This document shows positions 1 to 7,285 of a stretch of DNA of 7,947 bases, piece by piece. This DNA is from Gemmatimonadota bacterium (GTDB taxonomy: Bacteria > Gemmatimonadota > Gemmatimonadetes > Gemmatimonadales > Gemmatimonadaceae), in the NCBI GenBank assembly GCA_947457715.1, contig CANGXK010000111.1, positions 1-7,947 on the forward strand, in the 5' to 3' direction. The position numbers and the translations under genes were made by a program. Within the stretch, counting starts at the first letter, position 1, and the number at the start of each line of letters is the position of its first letter. The notes under the pieces were generated by a model, which saw only the letters and a list, made by a program, of their open reading frames with translations, searched no databases and was not told the DNA's origin.

Positions 1-975
1 CCGTCACCGCGTCAGCGAGCTTCTCCACCAGCTCGACCGTTCTGGTGACATCCTTATGCCGGATCGTGTCGAACCGCCGCGAGCGCGCGGTCTCGACATC
101 GTGGCTCTGCCGTTCCGTCTGCGGGCGATACACCACGCCGATCGCGCGGAACAGGCGCCGGAGCTCAAAACTCTCCGCCGGAGTCGGGGCAAGGCGCGGC
201 GTCATGCTGCATGCCGGCAGTCCCATCTGGCGCATCAGCCATTCCACGCTGCCCTCCACTGCCGGACGCACCGTCATGTGTCGCCCCGGGTGGCCCAGGC
301 CTGCCGCTGCGAACGCACTGCCGCGGTAGGTTGTGAATCCCACTCAGGCGAGGGCACTGCCGCAGGTTTCACGGCAGAGCTGCCCGAGCATGGTGTGCAA
401 CGCGCATTCTGCTCGAGACCAAAGACGCCGACGGCAGAGGCCGGGGCGGCATGCAGATCGCTCACACCTTTGCGCCAGCCCACGAAATCCCACACCGCCG
501 CATTGCGCCACATTCGTTGCGGGCGACGGAAGTCCGCCAGCGCCCTGACGCCGGCTTCGAGGATGCGCCGCTTGGTGATTTCCTGACCCACCGCGTGCAA
601 GGCGGTGGGTTCCGGGCGGTATGCCGCACCGGATCCCGCATCGAGCAGCGACGCCACCTCGCTGTCGGTCATCGGCGCGACGGTGGGGTCCCGCGACCCC
701 ACGCCGTCGAGTGGCATCGTGGCATGCATAAAGACACCGGCGCCGACCGCATCGGCGAACTGCGGATGTTCCGGCGCCGTGATCTGACGAATCAGACACA
801 CGCCATTCGGGGCGTGCCGTGCTTGCGCAACTTCGAACGCCACCGGGACGCCCCCTCGCGGGACGCCCCCTCGCGGGACGCCCAGCATGATGACCGATGG
901 GTCGTCGCCATTCCGGTGCAACGTGGTCGCCAACTGGCGTCCGGCATCGCGGCGGTCACCGAAGTGCGCACGCAC
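1..975 (-). pseudogene. Decayed phosphoribosyltransferase/erythromycin-esterase fusion gene, 3' end beyond the window
   Basis: The reading frame opens with GTG at 975, four bases after the BON gene stop. Residues 1-80 look like the N-terminus of a type I PRT: FGDRRDAGRQLA, then VPRGGVPVAFEVA with one extra RGGVP, then HPQFADAVGAGV. The PRPP-binding loop (usually VDDGxATGxT) is absent. The same frame then moves into erythromycin-esterase-like sequence: QEITKRRILEAG (about 585-550), ALADFRRPQRMWRN (from 543) and VGVFGLEQN (432-406). These recall the family's ITKRLI, FRRFPTWMWRN and VGFYGLD segments. The GExxHG and AVEADWP regions of that family, which carry its catalytic residues, are missing or unrecognisable. 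At about 405-392 similarity jumps to another frame (LGQLCRETCG), meets TGA at 346-344, then continues in that frame as VGFTTYRGSAF, TVRPAVEGSVEWL and AIGVVYRPQTERQSHD to the edge, which is the family's C-terminus. Roughly 200 residues of the esterase middle are missing. Intact relatives such as Rv2030c run to nearly 700 residues. The fusion identity is fairly sure; the exact deletion borders are not. Confidence 0.75.
845..883. repeat. 15-base tandem repeat, 2.6 copies, inside the PRT-like segment
   Basis: The unit gggacgccccctcgc occurs at 845-859 and 860-874, and a partial copy gggacgccc follows at 875-883. On the minus strand it encodes a duplicated RGGVP, giving VPRGGVPRGGVPVAF where PRT proteins normally have one RGGVP. 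The array is in frame, so it lengthens the protein by five residues without breaking the frame. It probably arose by replication slippage. Confidence 0.9.
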
Positions 976-979
976 GGGC

Positions 980-1636
980 TCAGGTCCCGACCAGCAACTG
1001 ATCGTCCACGGCGCGCACACCCGGCGCCGACCACGCAGCGCGTTCGACATCGGTACGCTCCGCCCAGGAGCGCACGGCCCCCCGCAGCGTCACCGTACCG
1101 TCGTGCGCTTCCACGATGATGCGCTTCGCGTCGATGTCGGCGGTGCGATGCAGCGCGCGCTTGATGTTGATCGTGACTTCCGACGGTGACACCACCGTCG
1201 GATGGATCTTGATGTGATTGATCACACCGCGCACGCCGGTCAGGTAGCGAACGGCGCGTTCAGCGGCCCGGCGCTGGAAGTTTGTTTCGACGGTTCCCTC
1301 CAGCGTCAACCAGCCGCCGTCGCTCTTGAGATGTATCGTCTCGTGCGGCGCATCTACATCCCATTGCAGCGCGCTGAGCGCGGCATGTGCCAGCACGGTG
1401 TCACTGCGTTCGCTCGACGTGGCCAGCGTGACGGTGAGTTCATCGGCAAGAGCGCGCACCCCGGAGACGCGCTCAGCGGCGGCTTCCGCCGCAAGCTTCA
1501 CCGAGAAGTTCGGGACGGCACCGAACAGCGACACTACGCCGCCCTTGGCGGCCACACCGATTTCCATCTGTCTCGTCGCGGCATCCCAGTGTAGCTCGTC
1601 CATCACGTCCTGCTGCAGCTCGGCATCGCTCTTCAT
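980..1636 (-). CDS. Three-BON-domain protein
   Basis: 218-residue protein made almost entirely of three BON (OsmY and nodulation) repeats at about residues 4-71, 79-146 and 152-217. Each repeat shows the typical pattern: an amphipathic helix, a strand pair with a central glycine (GGVVSLFGAV, GGWLTLEGTV, DGTVTLRGAV), a second helix, then a GV-R-V turn (VSGVRALAD, LTGVRGVIN, APGVRAVDD) and a final strand. BON domains are associated with phospholipid or surface binding and stress protection; no catalytic activity is expected. Unlike OsmY, there is no signal peptide or lipobox, so the protein should be cytoplasmic. The ATG at 1636 has a very good ribosome binding site, GGAGGAG at 1650-1644, seven bases upstream. 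The gene precedes the decayed PRT/esterase gene by four bases, suggesting they once formed an operon. Proteins of this build are often found beside stress genes in GC-rich bacteria. The domain call is firm; the cellular role is inferred. Confidence 0.9.
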   Translation of the reverse strand: MKSDAELQQDVMDELHWDAATRQMEIGVAAKGGVVSLFGAVPNFSVKLAAEAAAERVSGVRALADELTVTLATSSERSDTVLAHAALSALQWDVDAPHETIHLKSDGGWLTLEGTVETNFQRRAAERAVRYLTGVRGVINHIKIHPTVVSPSEVTINIKRALHRTADIDAKRIIVEAHDGTVTLRGAVRSWAERTDVERAAWSAPGVRAVDDQLLVGT

Positions 1637-1643
1637 TGATCGG

Positions 1644-1650
1644 CTCCTCC
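1644..1650 (-). promoter_or_regulatory. Strong Shine-Dalgarno site of the BON gene
   Basis: GGAGGAG on the minus strand lies seven bases before the ATG at 1636. It fixes that start and suggests efficient translation. No comparably good site precedes the helicase or the propeller gene. Confidence 0.85.
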
Positions 1651-1927
1651 AGCAAAAGTCTGGCGCCAGGCGTCGGGGTGTCCTGACGTCCGGTACCTTA
1701 GGCTGACCGCCCGCCGGAGTCTGTCAGGTGCTCGCTCCCTGGCCGTCGTACTCCGTCCGTCAGACTTCCGCCGGACAGCGACATACGTGGCTCGACTGGT
1801 TTCTGCCTTCAGCACGTCCTGAGCGCTCTCCGCAGCACGGACGTTGTGCCGACGTCATGTCAACGCAATGCGGGCGCGACATTGTGCAGATCTCACGCTG
1901 CGCGTCCGCGTCCGCCTGTCGATGGCA

Positions 1928-1936
1928 TGGTATACT
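1928..1936 (+). promoter_or_regulatory. Candidate extended -10 promoter for the helicase gene
   Basis: TGGTATACT matches an extended -10 (TGn followed by TATAAT with one mismatch) and is a rare AT-rich spot in this region. No good -35 box lies 16-18 bases upstream, which an extended -10 can tolerate. If used, it would leave an untranslated leader of about 190 bases before the ATG at 2136. It is a weak single-motif prediction. Confidence 0.3.
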
Positions 1937-2078
1937 CCGAGAGCGGGACGGACGGCGGCGTAAACGCCAAGGTTCGCTCACGGCCGGACGCTGCTGCGCG
2001 TGGCACGGAAGCGGCCTTCACGACGGTCGACCTCGACTCCCCGCGTTCACGACGAGCCGCTTCGTTCCGGTGTATCCC

Positions 2079-2091
2079 GTCAGGTCCTGAC
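2079..2091. repeat. Short perfect palindrome upstream of the helicase gene
   Basis: GTCAGG and CCTGAC form a perfect inverted repeat around a single T, 45 bases before the helicase ATG. It overlaps one of three GACGTCA elements in this intergenic region (2088-2094). It has the form of a small operator, but six-base arms also occur by chance. Confidence 0.3.
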
Positions 2092-2135
2092 GTCGCATCG
2101 CATCACCGCGCGCCCATTTCACCAAGGCAGACGGC

Positions 2136-4196
2136 ATGACCCGCAGGAATCGTCAATTCGCGACCGAGCAGTTGCAGCAGGTCATTGCCAGACTGGCCGG
2201 ACCTACGGCCACGCCACGCGACGATCAGGTCGAGGCCGTATTCGCAATCGTGCAGCCGGCCGCCCGCGTGCTGGTGGTGCAAGCCACGGGCTGGGGCAAG
2301 TCGGCGGTGTACTGGGCGGCCACCGCCGCGCTGCGTTCGATTGGCGGAGGGCCTACCTTGGTGGTGTCGCCACTCCTCGCGCTCATGCGCGATCAGGTGT
2401 CGGCGGCCGAGCGGGCGGGGCTGCGCGCCGCGACGATCAACTCCACGAACATCGACGACTGGGACAGCGTGTTCGCCGCGCTCGATGCGAACACACTCGA
2501 TGTGCTGCTGGTGTCGCCCGAACGGCTGGGCAATGCGCGCTTCGCCGCCCGATTGGGTGAGCTGATGGCGAAGGTGGGCCTCGTGGTGATCGACGAAGCG
2601 CACTGCATCAGCGACTGGGGCTTCGATTTCCGCCCCGACTATCAGCGGCTCGCCCGCGCCCTGCTCTCCACGCCGACGGCCTCGGTGCTGGCCACCACCG
2701 CCACCGCCAACGCCCGCGTGACGGCCGATGTCGCGGCGCAACTGGGGCCGGCAACGGTGACGTTCCGCGGCACACTGGCGCGCACGTCGTTGCGCTTGTC
2801 CGTACTCCCCGGTCTTTCGCCGCTCGAGCGCTATGCCTGGACCGCCGATGCGCTCGATCACCTCCCGGGGTCGGGGATCGTGTATGTGCTCACGGTCGCG
2901 GAAGCCGAACGACTGGCCGAATTCCTGCGGTCGTGCGGACACGCAGTCGATGCATATACCGGTGCCCTCGAAGCCGAACGTCGCATCGAGGTCGAGGATC
3001 GCCTGCGCCACAATCAGGTAAAGGCGGTGGTCGCGACGTCGGCGCTCGGCATGGGCTACGACAAACCCGATCTCGGATTCTGCCTGCACGTGGGATCACC
3101 GTCGACACCGGTTGCGTACTACCAGCAGGTCGGGCGGGCCGGCCGCGGACTCGCCCGCGCCGACGCGGTGCTGCTGCCCGCTGAAAGTGACGAGCGGCTC
3201 TGGGAGTACTTCGCGACGGCATCGATCCCCGACGCGGCGCGCGCCGACACGGTGCTCGCCGCGCTCGACCGCGGTGCGATGAGCCTGCTGGACATCGAAG
3301 CAGCCACGGGAGTGCGCCGCGGACGACTCGAGGCGCTGCTCAAGATTCTCGCCGTCGACGGCGCGGTGGTGAAAGAGGGTACGCGCTGGCGGAACACGGG
3401 CGTGCCGTACGTGCACGACGTCGAGAAATGGGCCGAGTTGGCGCGCGTGCGTGCCACCGAGGCCACGATCATGCGCCAGTACGCCCATGGCGAAGGCTGC
3501 CTCATGGCGTATTTACAGACATCACTCGACGATCCCTCCCCGATGCCCTGCAGCCGCTGCTCGGTGTGCACGGGCATCCTGCCGTTGCCGGGGGCGCGTC
3601 CGTCGAGTGAGCGCGTACTGGCCGCCCGGGCGTTCTCGCGTGCGCTCGAGGTGGTGATCGAGCCGCGCAAGCGATGGCCCGCCGGCGTGCAGCGCAAAGG
3701 CACAATCACGGCCTTGAGTGACGGCCGCGCCGTGGCGTTCGCCGACGATCCGGGTTGGCTGCCCGAGATTGCAGCCCTGCAGCGCGGGCGCGCCGGTGAG
3801 GTCCCGGCCGAGATGCTCGACGGGGCGCTCGCCACACTGGGACGATGGAAGCGCACGTGGAGCGCCCGCCCGGTGGCCGTGATCGCCGCGCCCGCCGCGG
3901 ACATGACGTCGAACGAGCGACTGGCTCAGCATCTGAGCACGGCGGGTCGGTTGCCGCTCATCGACGCCTTCACATGGCACGGCGCCGCTGCGCCGGACGA
4001 CGCGCCGTCGGCCGCCATGGTATCGCATCTCGAGCAGGTCATCCGGCTTCGCGATGGCGTATCGCTGCCGCCGGGGCCGATACTGCTCGCGGCCACCGAC
4101 ATGCGCTCCGGGTGGGCGCTGACGGTGGCCGCGGCATTGTTGCGCGAAGCGGGGGGGCGTGACGTGATGGCGCTGGTGTTACACCAGCGCCCGTAG
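2136..4196 (+). CDS. recQ: RecQ-family ATP-dependent DNA helicase with C-terminal PRT-like domain
   Basis: 686-residue superfamily 2 helicase that should unwind DNA 3' to 5' with ATP during repair and recombination. In order: motif 0 (PRDDQ, 27-31), Walker A ATGWGKS (50-56), motif Ia LVVSPLLALMRDQV (75-88), SPERLG (127-132), DEAH followed by CISDWG (153-162), motif III TTATA (187-191), motif V ATSALGMGYDKPD (300-312) and motif VI QQVGRAGR (330-337). A winged-helix-like stretch spans about 377-422. Cysteines 455, 472, 475 and 478 have the C-X16-C-X2-C-X2-C spacing of the E. coli RecQ zinc site. No HRDC domain follows. Instead, residues 578-686 resemble the PRT-like tail I recall from actinobacterial RecQ proteins, but the loop reads LAATDMRSGWALT (651-663) where relatives have a VDD acidic pair. 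ATG at 2136 has a weak AAGG site eight bases upstream. The gene stands alone, divergent from the BON gene and convergent with the propeller gene. The helicase call is very sure; the tail's role is unknown. Confidence 0.95.
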   Translation: MTRRNRQFATEQLQQVIARLAGPTATPRDDQVEAVFAIVQPAARVLVVQATGWGKSAVYWAATAALRSIGGGPTLVVSPLLALMRDQVSAAERAGLRAATINSTNIDDWDSVFAALDANTLDVLLVSPERLGNARFAARLGELMAKVGLVVIDEAHCISDWGFDFRPDYQRLARALLSTPTASVLATTATANARVTADVAAQLGPATVTFRGTLARTSLRLSVLPGLSPLERYAWTADALDHLPGSGIVYVLTVAEAERLAEFLRSCGHAVDAYTGALEAERRIEVEDRLRHNQVKAVVATSALGMGYDKPDLGFCLHVGSPSTPVAYYQQVGRAGRGLARADAVLLPAESDERLWEYFATASIPDAARADTVLAALDRGAMSLLDIEAATGVRRGRLEALLKILAVDGAVVKEGTRWRNTGVPYVHDVEKWAELARVRATEATIMRQYAHGEGCLMAYLQTSLDDPSPMPCSRCSVCTGILPLPGARPSSERVLAARAFSRALEVVIEPRKRWPAGVQRKGTITALSDGRAVAFADDPGWLPEIAALQRGRAGEVPAEMLDGALATLGRWKRTWSARPVAVIAAPAADMTSNERLAQHLSTAGRLPLIDAFTWHGAAAPDDAPSAAMVSHLEQVIRLRDGVSLPPGPILLAATDMRSGWALTVAAALLREAGGRDVMALVLHQRP
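4169..4191. terminator. Perfect 11-base inverted repeat at the convergent gene junction, probable bidirectional terminator hairpin
   Basis: GGCGCTGGTGT (4169-4179) and ACACCAGCGCC (4181-4191) are exact reverse complements around a single T. The realistic fold is a nine-pair GC-rich stem with a five-base loop. It sits in the last codons of the helicase gene, ending three bases before its stop, and 11 bases beyond the propeller stop on the other strand. No T-tract follows on either strand, so it is not a textbook intrinsic terminator. It could end transcription less efficiently, pause polymerase or protect both mRNA 3' ends. Confidence 0.5.
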
Positions 4197-4201
4197 CGCG
4201 A

Positions 4202-7200
4202 CTATCGCCGGGCGGGCACGAGCACGCTGCGTTCGTCGGGCGCCACGCGAACCACGCGCAACGATTGCGACAGCGTGGCGCCACTGGCCTGCCCCGGCAG
4301 TTCGAGCACGATGCGGTAGTCGCCCGTTTCCACGAAGGCCGGACGCGATCCTCCGAATCCACCACCGCCACCGCCGAAGCCACCACCGGGACCACCCGGA
4401 GCCGCGGCACGGGTCGCAGCGGCTTCGAGCATCCGCGCCTGACTGGTGGGCGTGCCGCTGCTGTCGGCCGCGCTACGCGACTCGGCGGGACGCGAGTTGA
4501 AGCCAGCCGGGAATCCGGCGTCGTTCAGGTTGCCCACCGGCTGCGGAGCGCCGAACGCCCCGCGACCACCGCCGGCATTCGGTCCGACCACCGTTGCACC
4601 GCTCGCCTGCAGATTCCAGGTGACGGTGTTGAGTCCTGCCGTGTTCGTGCCGAGCAAACGCGCCACCGTGTCACCGGCGGCATTGAGGACGATGATGCGC
4701 GGGGCACCGCCGGTCACCGGCGTGGCCAGGCGATACGTGATCGCCGCACCAGCGGGTACCCGGTCGCCGCGCCACATGCGCTGCGCGCGCGGCTCCGATC
4801 CGGGCGGACGCTCGCCGTACTGCAGGGCGACCGTGGGCTTGAAGAGCACCGCCGATGCCGACAGCGCGGCCGACGTGAACTGCTGCAGCGGCGCGACATC
4901 GAGAATCTGCACGCCACGGCCGTGCGTGCCGGCGATCAGCTCACGGTCGCGCGGATGCACCTGCAGGTCGTACACCGGCACCGTCGGCAGGTTGTTGTCG
5001 AGCATGAACCACGTGGTACCCCGGTCGAGCGACGCATAGACACCGAGTTCGGTGCCCGCGTAGAGCAACGACGCGTTGAACGGATCTTCGCGCACGACGT
5101 ACACGGTGTTCGGACGTCCAACCGTGAGTCCCGCGGCGATCGAGCGGAACGTTTTACCGAAGTCGTTGGAGACATACAGGTACGGCGTGAAATCGTTGTC
5201 GCGATGGTTGTCGAACGACACGTAGACCGTCGCCGAGTCGGCGTTGCTTGCGTCGATCTTGCTCACGTGCGTGAACGGCGGTACACCGGGGAAGCGCGCA
5301 CTCAGGTCTTCCCACGCGCCGCCGTCGTTCTTCGTGAGCCACACCTTGCCGTCGTTGGTGCCCACATACAGCACGCCAGGTTTGAACGGCGACTCGGCGA
5401 TCGTCACGATCGTCGCGTTCTCTTCGGCCCCGGTCGCATCGCGCGTGATCCCGCCGGTGGCGTCGACCGCCGGGTTGCCGTCGATGTCGAAGCCGGTGGT
5501 GATGCGGATGCGTGACTCATCGCGCGACGACAGGTCGGGCGAAATCGCGTAGGGTTCCTCGCCCTTCTTCACCGACTTGAACAGCTTCTCGGCCCCCGAG
5601 TACAACACATTCGCATCGTGCCGTGACAGCGTGAACGGCGTATTCCAGTTCCACCGCGTCGCCACATTGGGATCGGCGAGCTCCTTCTTCATCTGTAGGC
5701 GGATGCCGGCGATGCTCTTGAGTTGTTCGGGCGTGAGCGGTGTCGTCCCGGTGCCTCTGATGCGCGCGATCTGCTGTCCGAACTGCGCGCGTGTGACGGT
5801 ACGCGCCTTCACACTGACCACTTCACCGGTACCCACGTTGCGACGCGAGATGTTGCCGCCCTGCGACTCGTAGTACACGTAGTCGGGGTTGAACGGATCC
5901 TGCGCCGTCTGCAGGCCGTCAGCGGCGAAGATCGCAAACCAGTCGGTCATCTGCAGCGGTGCACCGGCGCGGCGGCTCAAGCCGCACGACGTGCCGTTGT
6001 CCTGCAGTCCGCCACAGACGCGGTACGGGACCTGGAAGTCGTAGCTGATACCGTAGAACTGGCCCATGGCCATGTTGTTCAGCGCGTCGTACGTGCCGCC
6101 CGTGTCCCACGTCTGAAAAATGCCGGCGTCGCCGCCGACGATGAAATGGGCGGGGGTGGCCGGGTCGATCCACATGGCGTGATAGTCTTCGTGAATGCCG
6201 ACCATACCGGCACGCCACGACGCCCCCCCATCGTCGGAAAACGCGAAGTCGACGGCCATGCGGTACACGCGATCGGCGTTCTTCGGATCGACGCGCACCT
6301 GCGAGAAGTAGAACGGACGATTGTTGATCGTGCTCATCCACGTCCACGTCGCACCGCCATCCTTCGAGCGATAGAGACCGCTCAGGAGGCGCTGCGGCTT
6401 GGCGCCGCGCGCGCTGTCCGCTTCGACCATGGCGTACACCATGTCCGGATCGCTCTGGGCGATCGCAAGATTGATGCGCCCCTTCGTCGTGGCCGGAAAG
6501 CCACCACCGGTGATCTCCTTCCACGTGCGGCCACCGTCGGTCGTCTTCCAGAGCGCCGAGCCGGGACCGCCGCTCGTGAGAAAATGCGCCTTCCGGATGC
6601 GTTCCCAGCTCGTGGCGTACAGCACATTCGGATCGCGCGGATCCATCGCGAGATCGACGAAGCCGGCCTTGTCGCTGATGAACTTGGAGAGCGTCCACGT
6701 CTTGCCACCGTCGACGGTCTTGTAGAGTCCACGCTCCGGGTTCGTGCCCCACAGCGCACCGAGTGCGGCCACGTACACGATGTCGGGATTGGTGGGATGC
6801 ACGACGATGCGGCCGATATGCTGCGTTTTCTCGAGCCCCATGCTCTGCCACGTGATGCCGCCGTCCACCGATTTGTAGATGCCGTAACCTGGTGCAACCG
6901 AGTTGCGCGAATCTTCTTCGCCCGTACCGGCCCAGATGATGTTCGGATTGCTCGGCGCGATCGCAAGGTCACCCATCGAGGCGATCGGACCTTTCTCCCA
7001 GAGCGGCATGAACGACGTGCCGGCATTCACCGTCTTCCAGATGCCACCGGTGGCACCGGCGATGTAGAAGGTGTTCGGCGCGCTGGGGTGCGCTTCAACA
7101 TCGGTGATGCGCCCGGCCATGTTGACGGGGCCGATCGAGCGCCAGCGCAGACCGTTGAGGGTGGCGGCATCGGGCGTCTGGGCACCGGCGACGCCGGCCC

Positions 7201-7285
7201 ACAGCAGCAGCGTGGGCGCGGCACAACGAAACAGGGAGCGCATGACGGGAGTGACGGAGTGGTGGAAGGGTGCCGGCGCGCTCAT
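4202..7285 (-). CDS. Secreted Asp-box (BNR) beta-propeller protein, VPS10/sortilin-like
   Basis: 1027-residue exported protein. An N-terminal signal peptide (positive MRSLFR, hydrophobic TLLLWAGVAGA, likely cut after residue 35) precedes a long beta-propeller region. Asp-box motifs, S/T-x-D-x-G-x-T-W type, recur at about residues 137, 188, 246, 305, 349, 650, 705 and 751, for example YKSVDGGITW, YKTVDGGKTW and WKTTDGGRTW. This pattern marks the family often annotated 'glycosyl hydrolase' or 'YVTN/BNR repeat'; no catalytic residues can be assigned, so enzyme activity is unproven. A cysteine pair in CGGLQDNGTSC (424-434) could form a disulfide. The C-terminal quarter has an immunoglobulin-like or FlgD-like stretch (851-896), then a glycine-rich linker (964-979) and a short beta-rich tail. 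I chose ATG 7285, which overlaps the upstream stop as ATGA; ATG 7243 would give a more compact signal peptide but has no ribosome binding site. The upstream peptidase gene implies a shared transcript. Confidence 0.85.
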   Translation of the reverse strand: MSAPAPFHHSVTPVMRSLFRCAAPTLLLWAGVAGAQTPDAATLNGLRWRSIGPVNMAGRITDVEAHPSAPNTFYIAGATGGIWKTVNAGTSFMPLWEKGPIASMGDLAIAPSNPNIIWAGTGEEDSRNSVAPGYGIYKSVDGGITWQSMGLEKTQHIGRIVVHPTNPDIVYVAALGALWGTNPERGLYKTVDGGKTWTLSKFISDKAGFVDLAMDPRDPNVLYATSWERIRKAHFLTSGGPGSALWKTTDGGRTWKEITGGGFPATTKGRINLAIAQSDPDMVYAMVEADSARGAKPQRLLSGLYRSKDGGATWTWMSTINNRPFYFSQVRVDPKNADRVYRMAVDFAFSDDGGASWRAGMVGIHEDYHAMWIDPATPAHFIVGGDAGIFQTWDTGGTYDALNNMAMGQFYGISYDFQVPYRVCGGLQDNGTSCGLSRRAGAPLQMTDWFAIFAADGLQTAQDPFNPDYVYYESQGGNISRRNVGTGEVVSVKARTVTRAQFGQQIARIRGTGTTPLTPEQLKSIAGIRLQMKKELADPNVATRWNWNTPFTLSRHDANVLYSGAEKLFKSVKKGEEPYAISPDLSSRDESRIRITTGFDIDGNPAVDATGGITRDATGAEENATIVTIAESPFKPGVLYVGTNDGKVWLTKNDGGAWEDLSARFPGVPPFTHVSKIDASNADSATVYVSFDNHRDNDFTPYLYVSNDFGKTFRSIAAGLTVGRPNTVYVVREDPFNASLLYAGTELGVYASLDRGTTWFMLDNNLPTVPVYDLQVHPRDRELIAGTHGRGVQILDVAPLQQFTSAALSASAVLFKPTVALQYGERPPGSEPRAQRMWRGDRVPAGAAITYRLATPVTGGAPRIIVLNAAGDTVARLLGTNTAGLNTVTWNLQASGATVVGPNAGGGRGAFGAPQPVGNLNDAGFPAGFNSRPAESRSAADSSGTPTSQARMLEAAATRAAAPGGPGGGFGGGGGGFGGSRPAFVETGDYRIVLELPGQASGATLSQSLRVVRVAPDERSVLVPARR
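7282..7285 (-). promoter_or_regulatory. ATGA stop/start overlap coupling the peptidase and propeller genes
   Basis: The TGA of the peptidase gene (7284-7282) overlaps the ATG of the propeller gene (7285-7283). An AGGCGG stretch lies a few bases upstream inside the peptidase gene. This is typical of translational coupling and is the main reason for choosing the 7285 start. Confidence 0.6.

Larger units (their letters stand above)
1637..2135. other. Divergent intergenic region without a credible gene
   Basis: This stretch separates the BON gene (leftward) from the helicase gene (rightward). Short open frames cross it on both strands, but their translations are arginine-, serine- and proline-rich without recognisable domains, and none has a convincing ribosome binding site, so I call no gene. 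It is long for a shared promoter region. Visible items are an extended -10 candidate near 1930, GACGTCA elements at 1684, 1851 and 2088, a GTCAGG/CCTGAC palindrome at 2079-2091, and an imperfect inverted repeat (GGAGTCTG at 1716-1723 against CAGACTTCC at 1761-1769). No tRNA-like or riboswitch-like fold was recognised by eye. Confidence 0.6.

Noticed and set aside
274..277. ATGA overlap between the first relic frame (stop 276-274) and an ATG at 277, suggesting two coupled genes
   Set aside because: Esterase-like sequence in the downstream frame begins well before the ATG (LGQL from about 391, VGFTTYRG from 343), so the overlap is a by-product of the frame change, not a real gene start.
1701..1730. 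CTGACA plus TAAGGT on the minus strand as a promoter for the BON gene
   Set aside because: The spacing is about 21 bases, too long for a standard sigma-70 promoter, and the -10 match is poor.
1716..1769. Imperfect inverted repeat GGAGTCTG / CAGACTTCC as a terminator or operator
   Set aside because: Arms of eight to nine bases with a bulge and a 37-base loop, no T-tract, and no gene ending nearby; compatible with chance.
4151..4157. Run of seven G in the helicase gene as a phase-variation site
   Set aside because: It is a short run 13 codons from the gene end in GC-rich DNA; slippage would alter only the last residues, and nothing else suggests phase variation.
4265..5515. Long plus-strand open frame of 416 codons opposite the propeller gene
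   Set aside because: Its translation is arginine-rich without domains, and the opposite strand carries clear Asp-box protein; it is an antisense by-product of GC-rich codon use.
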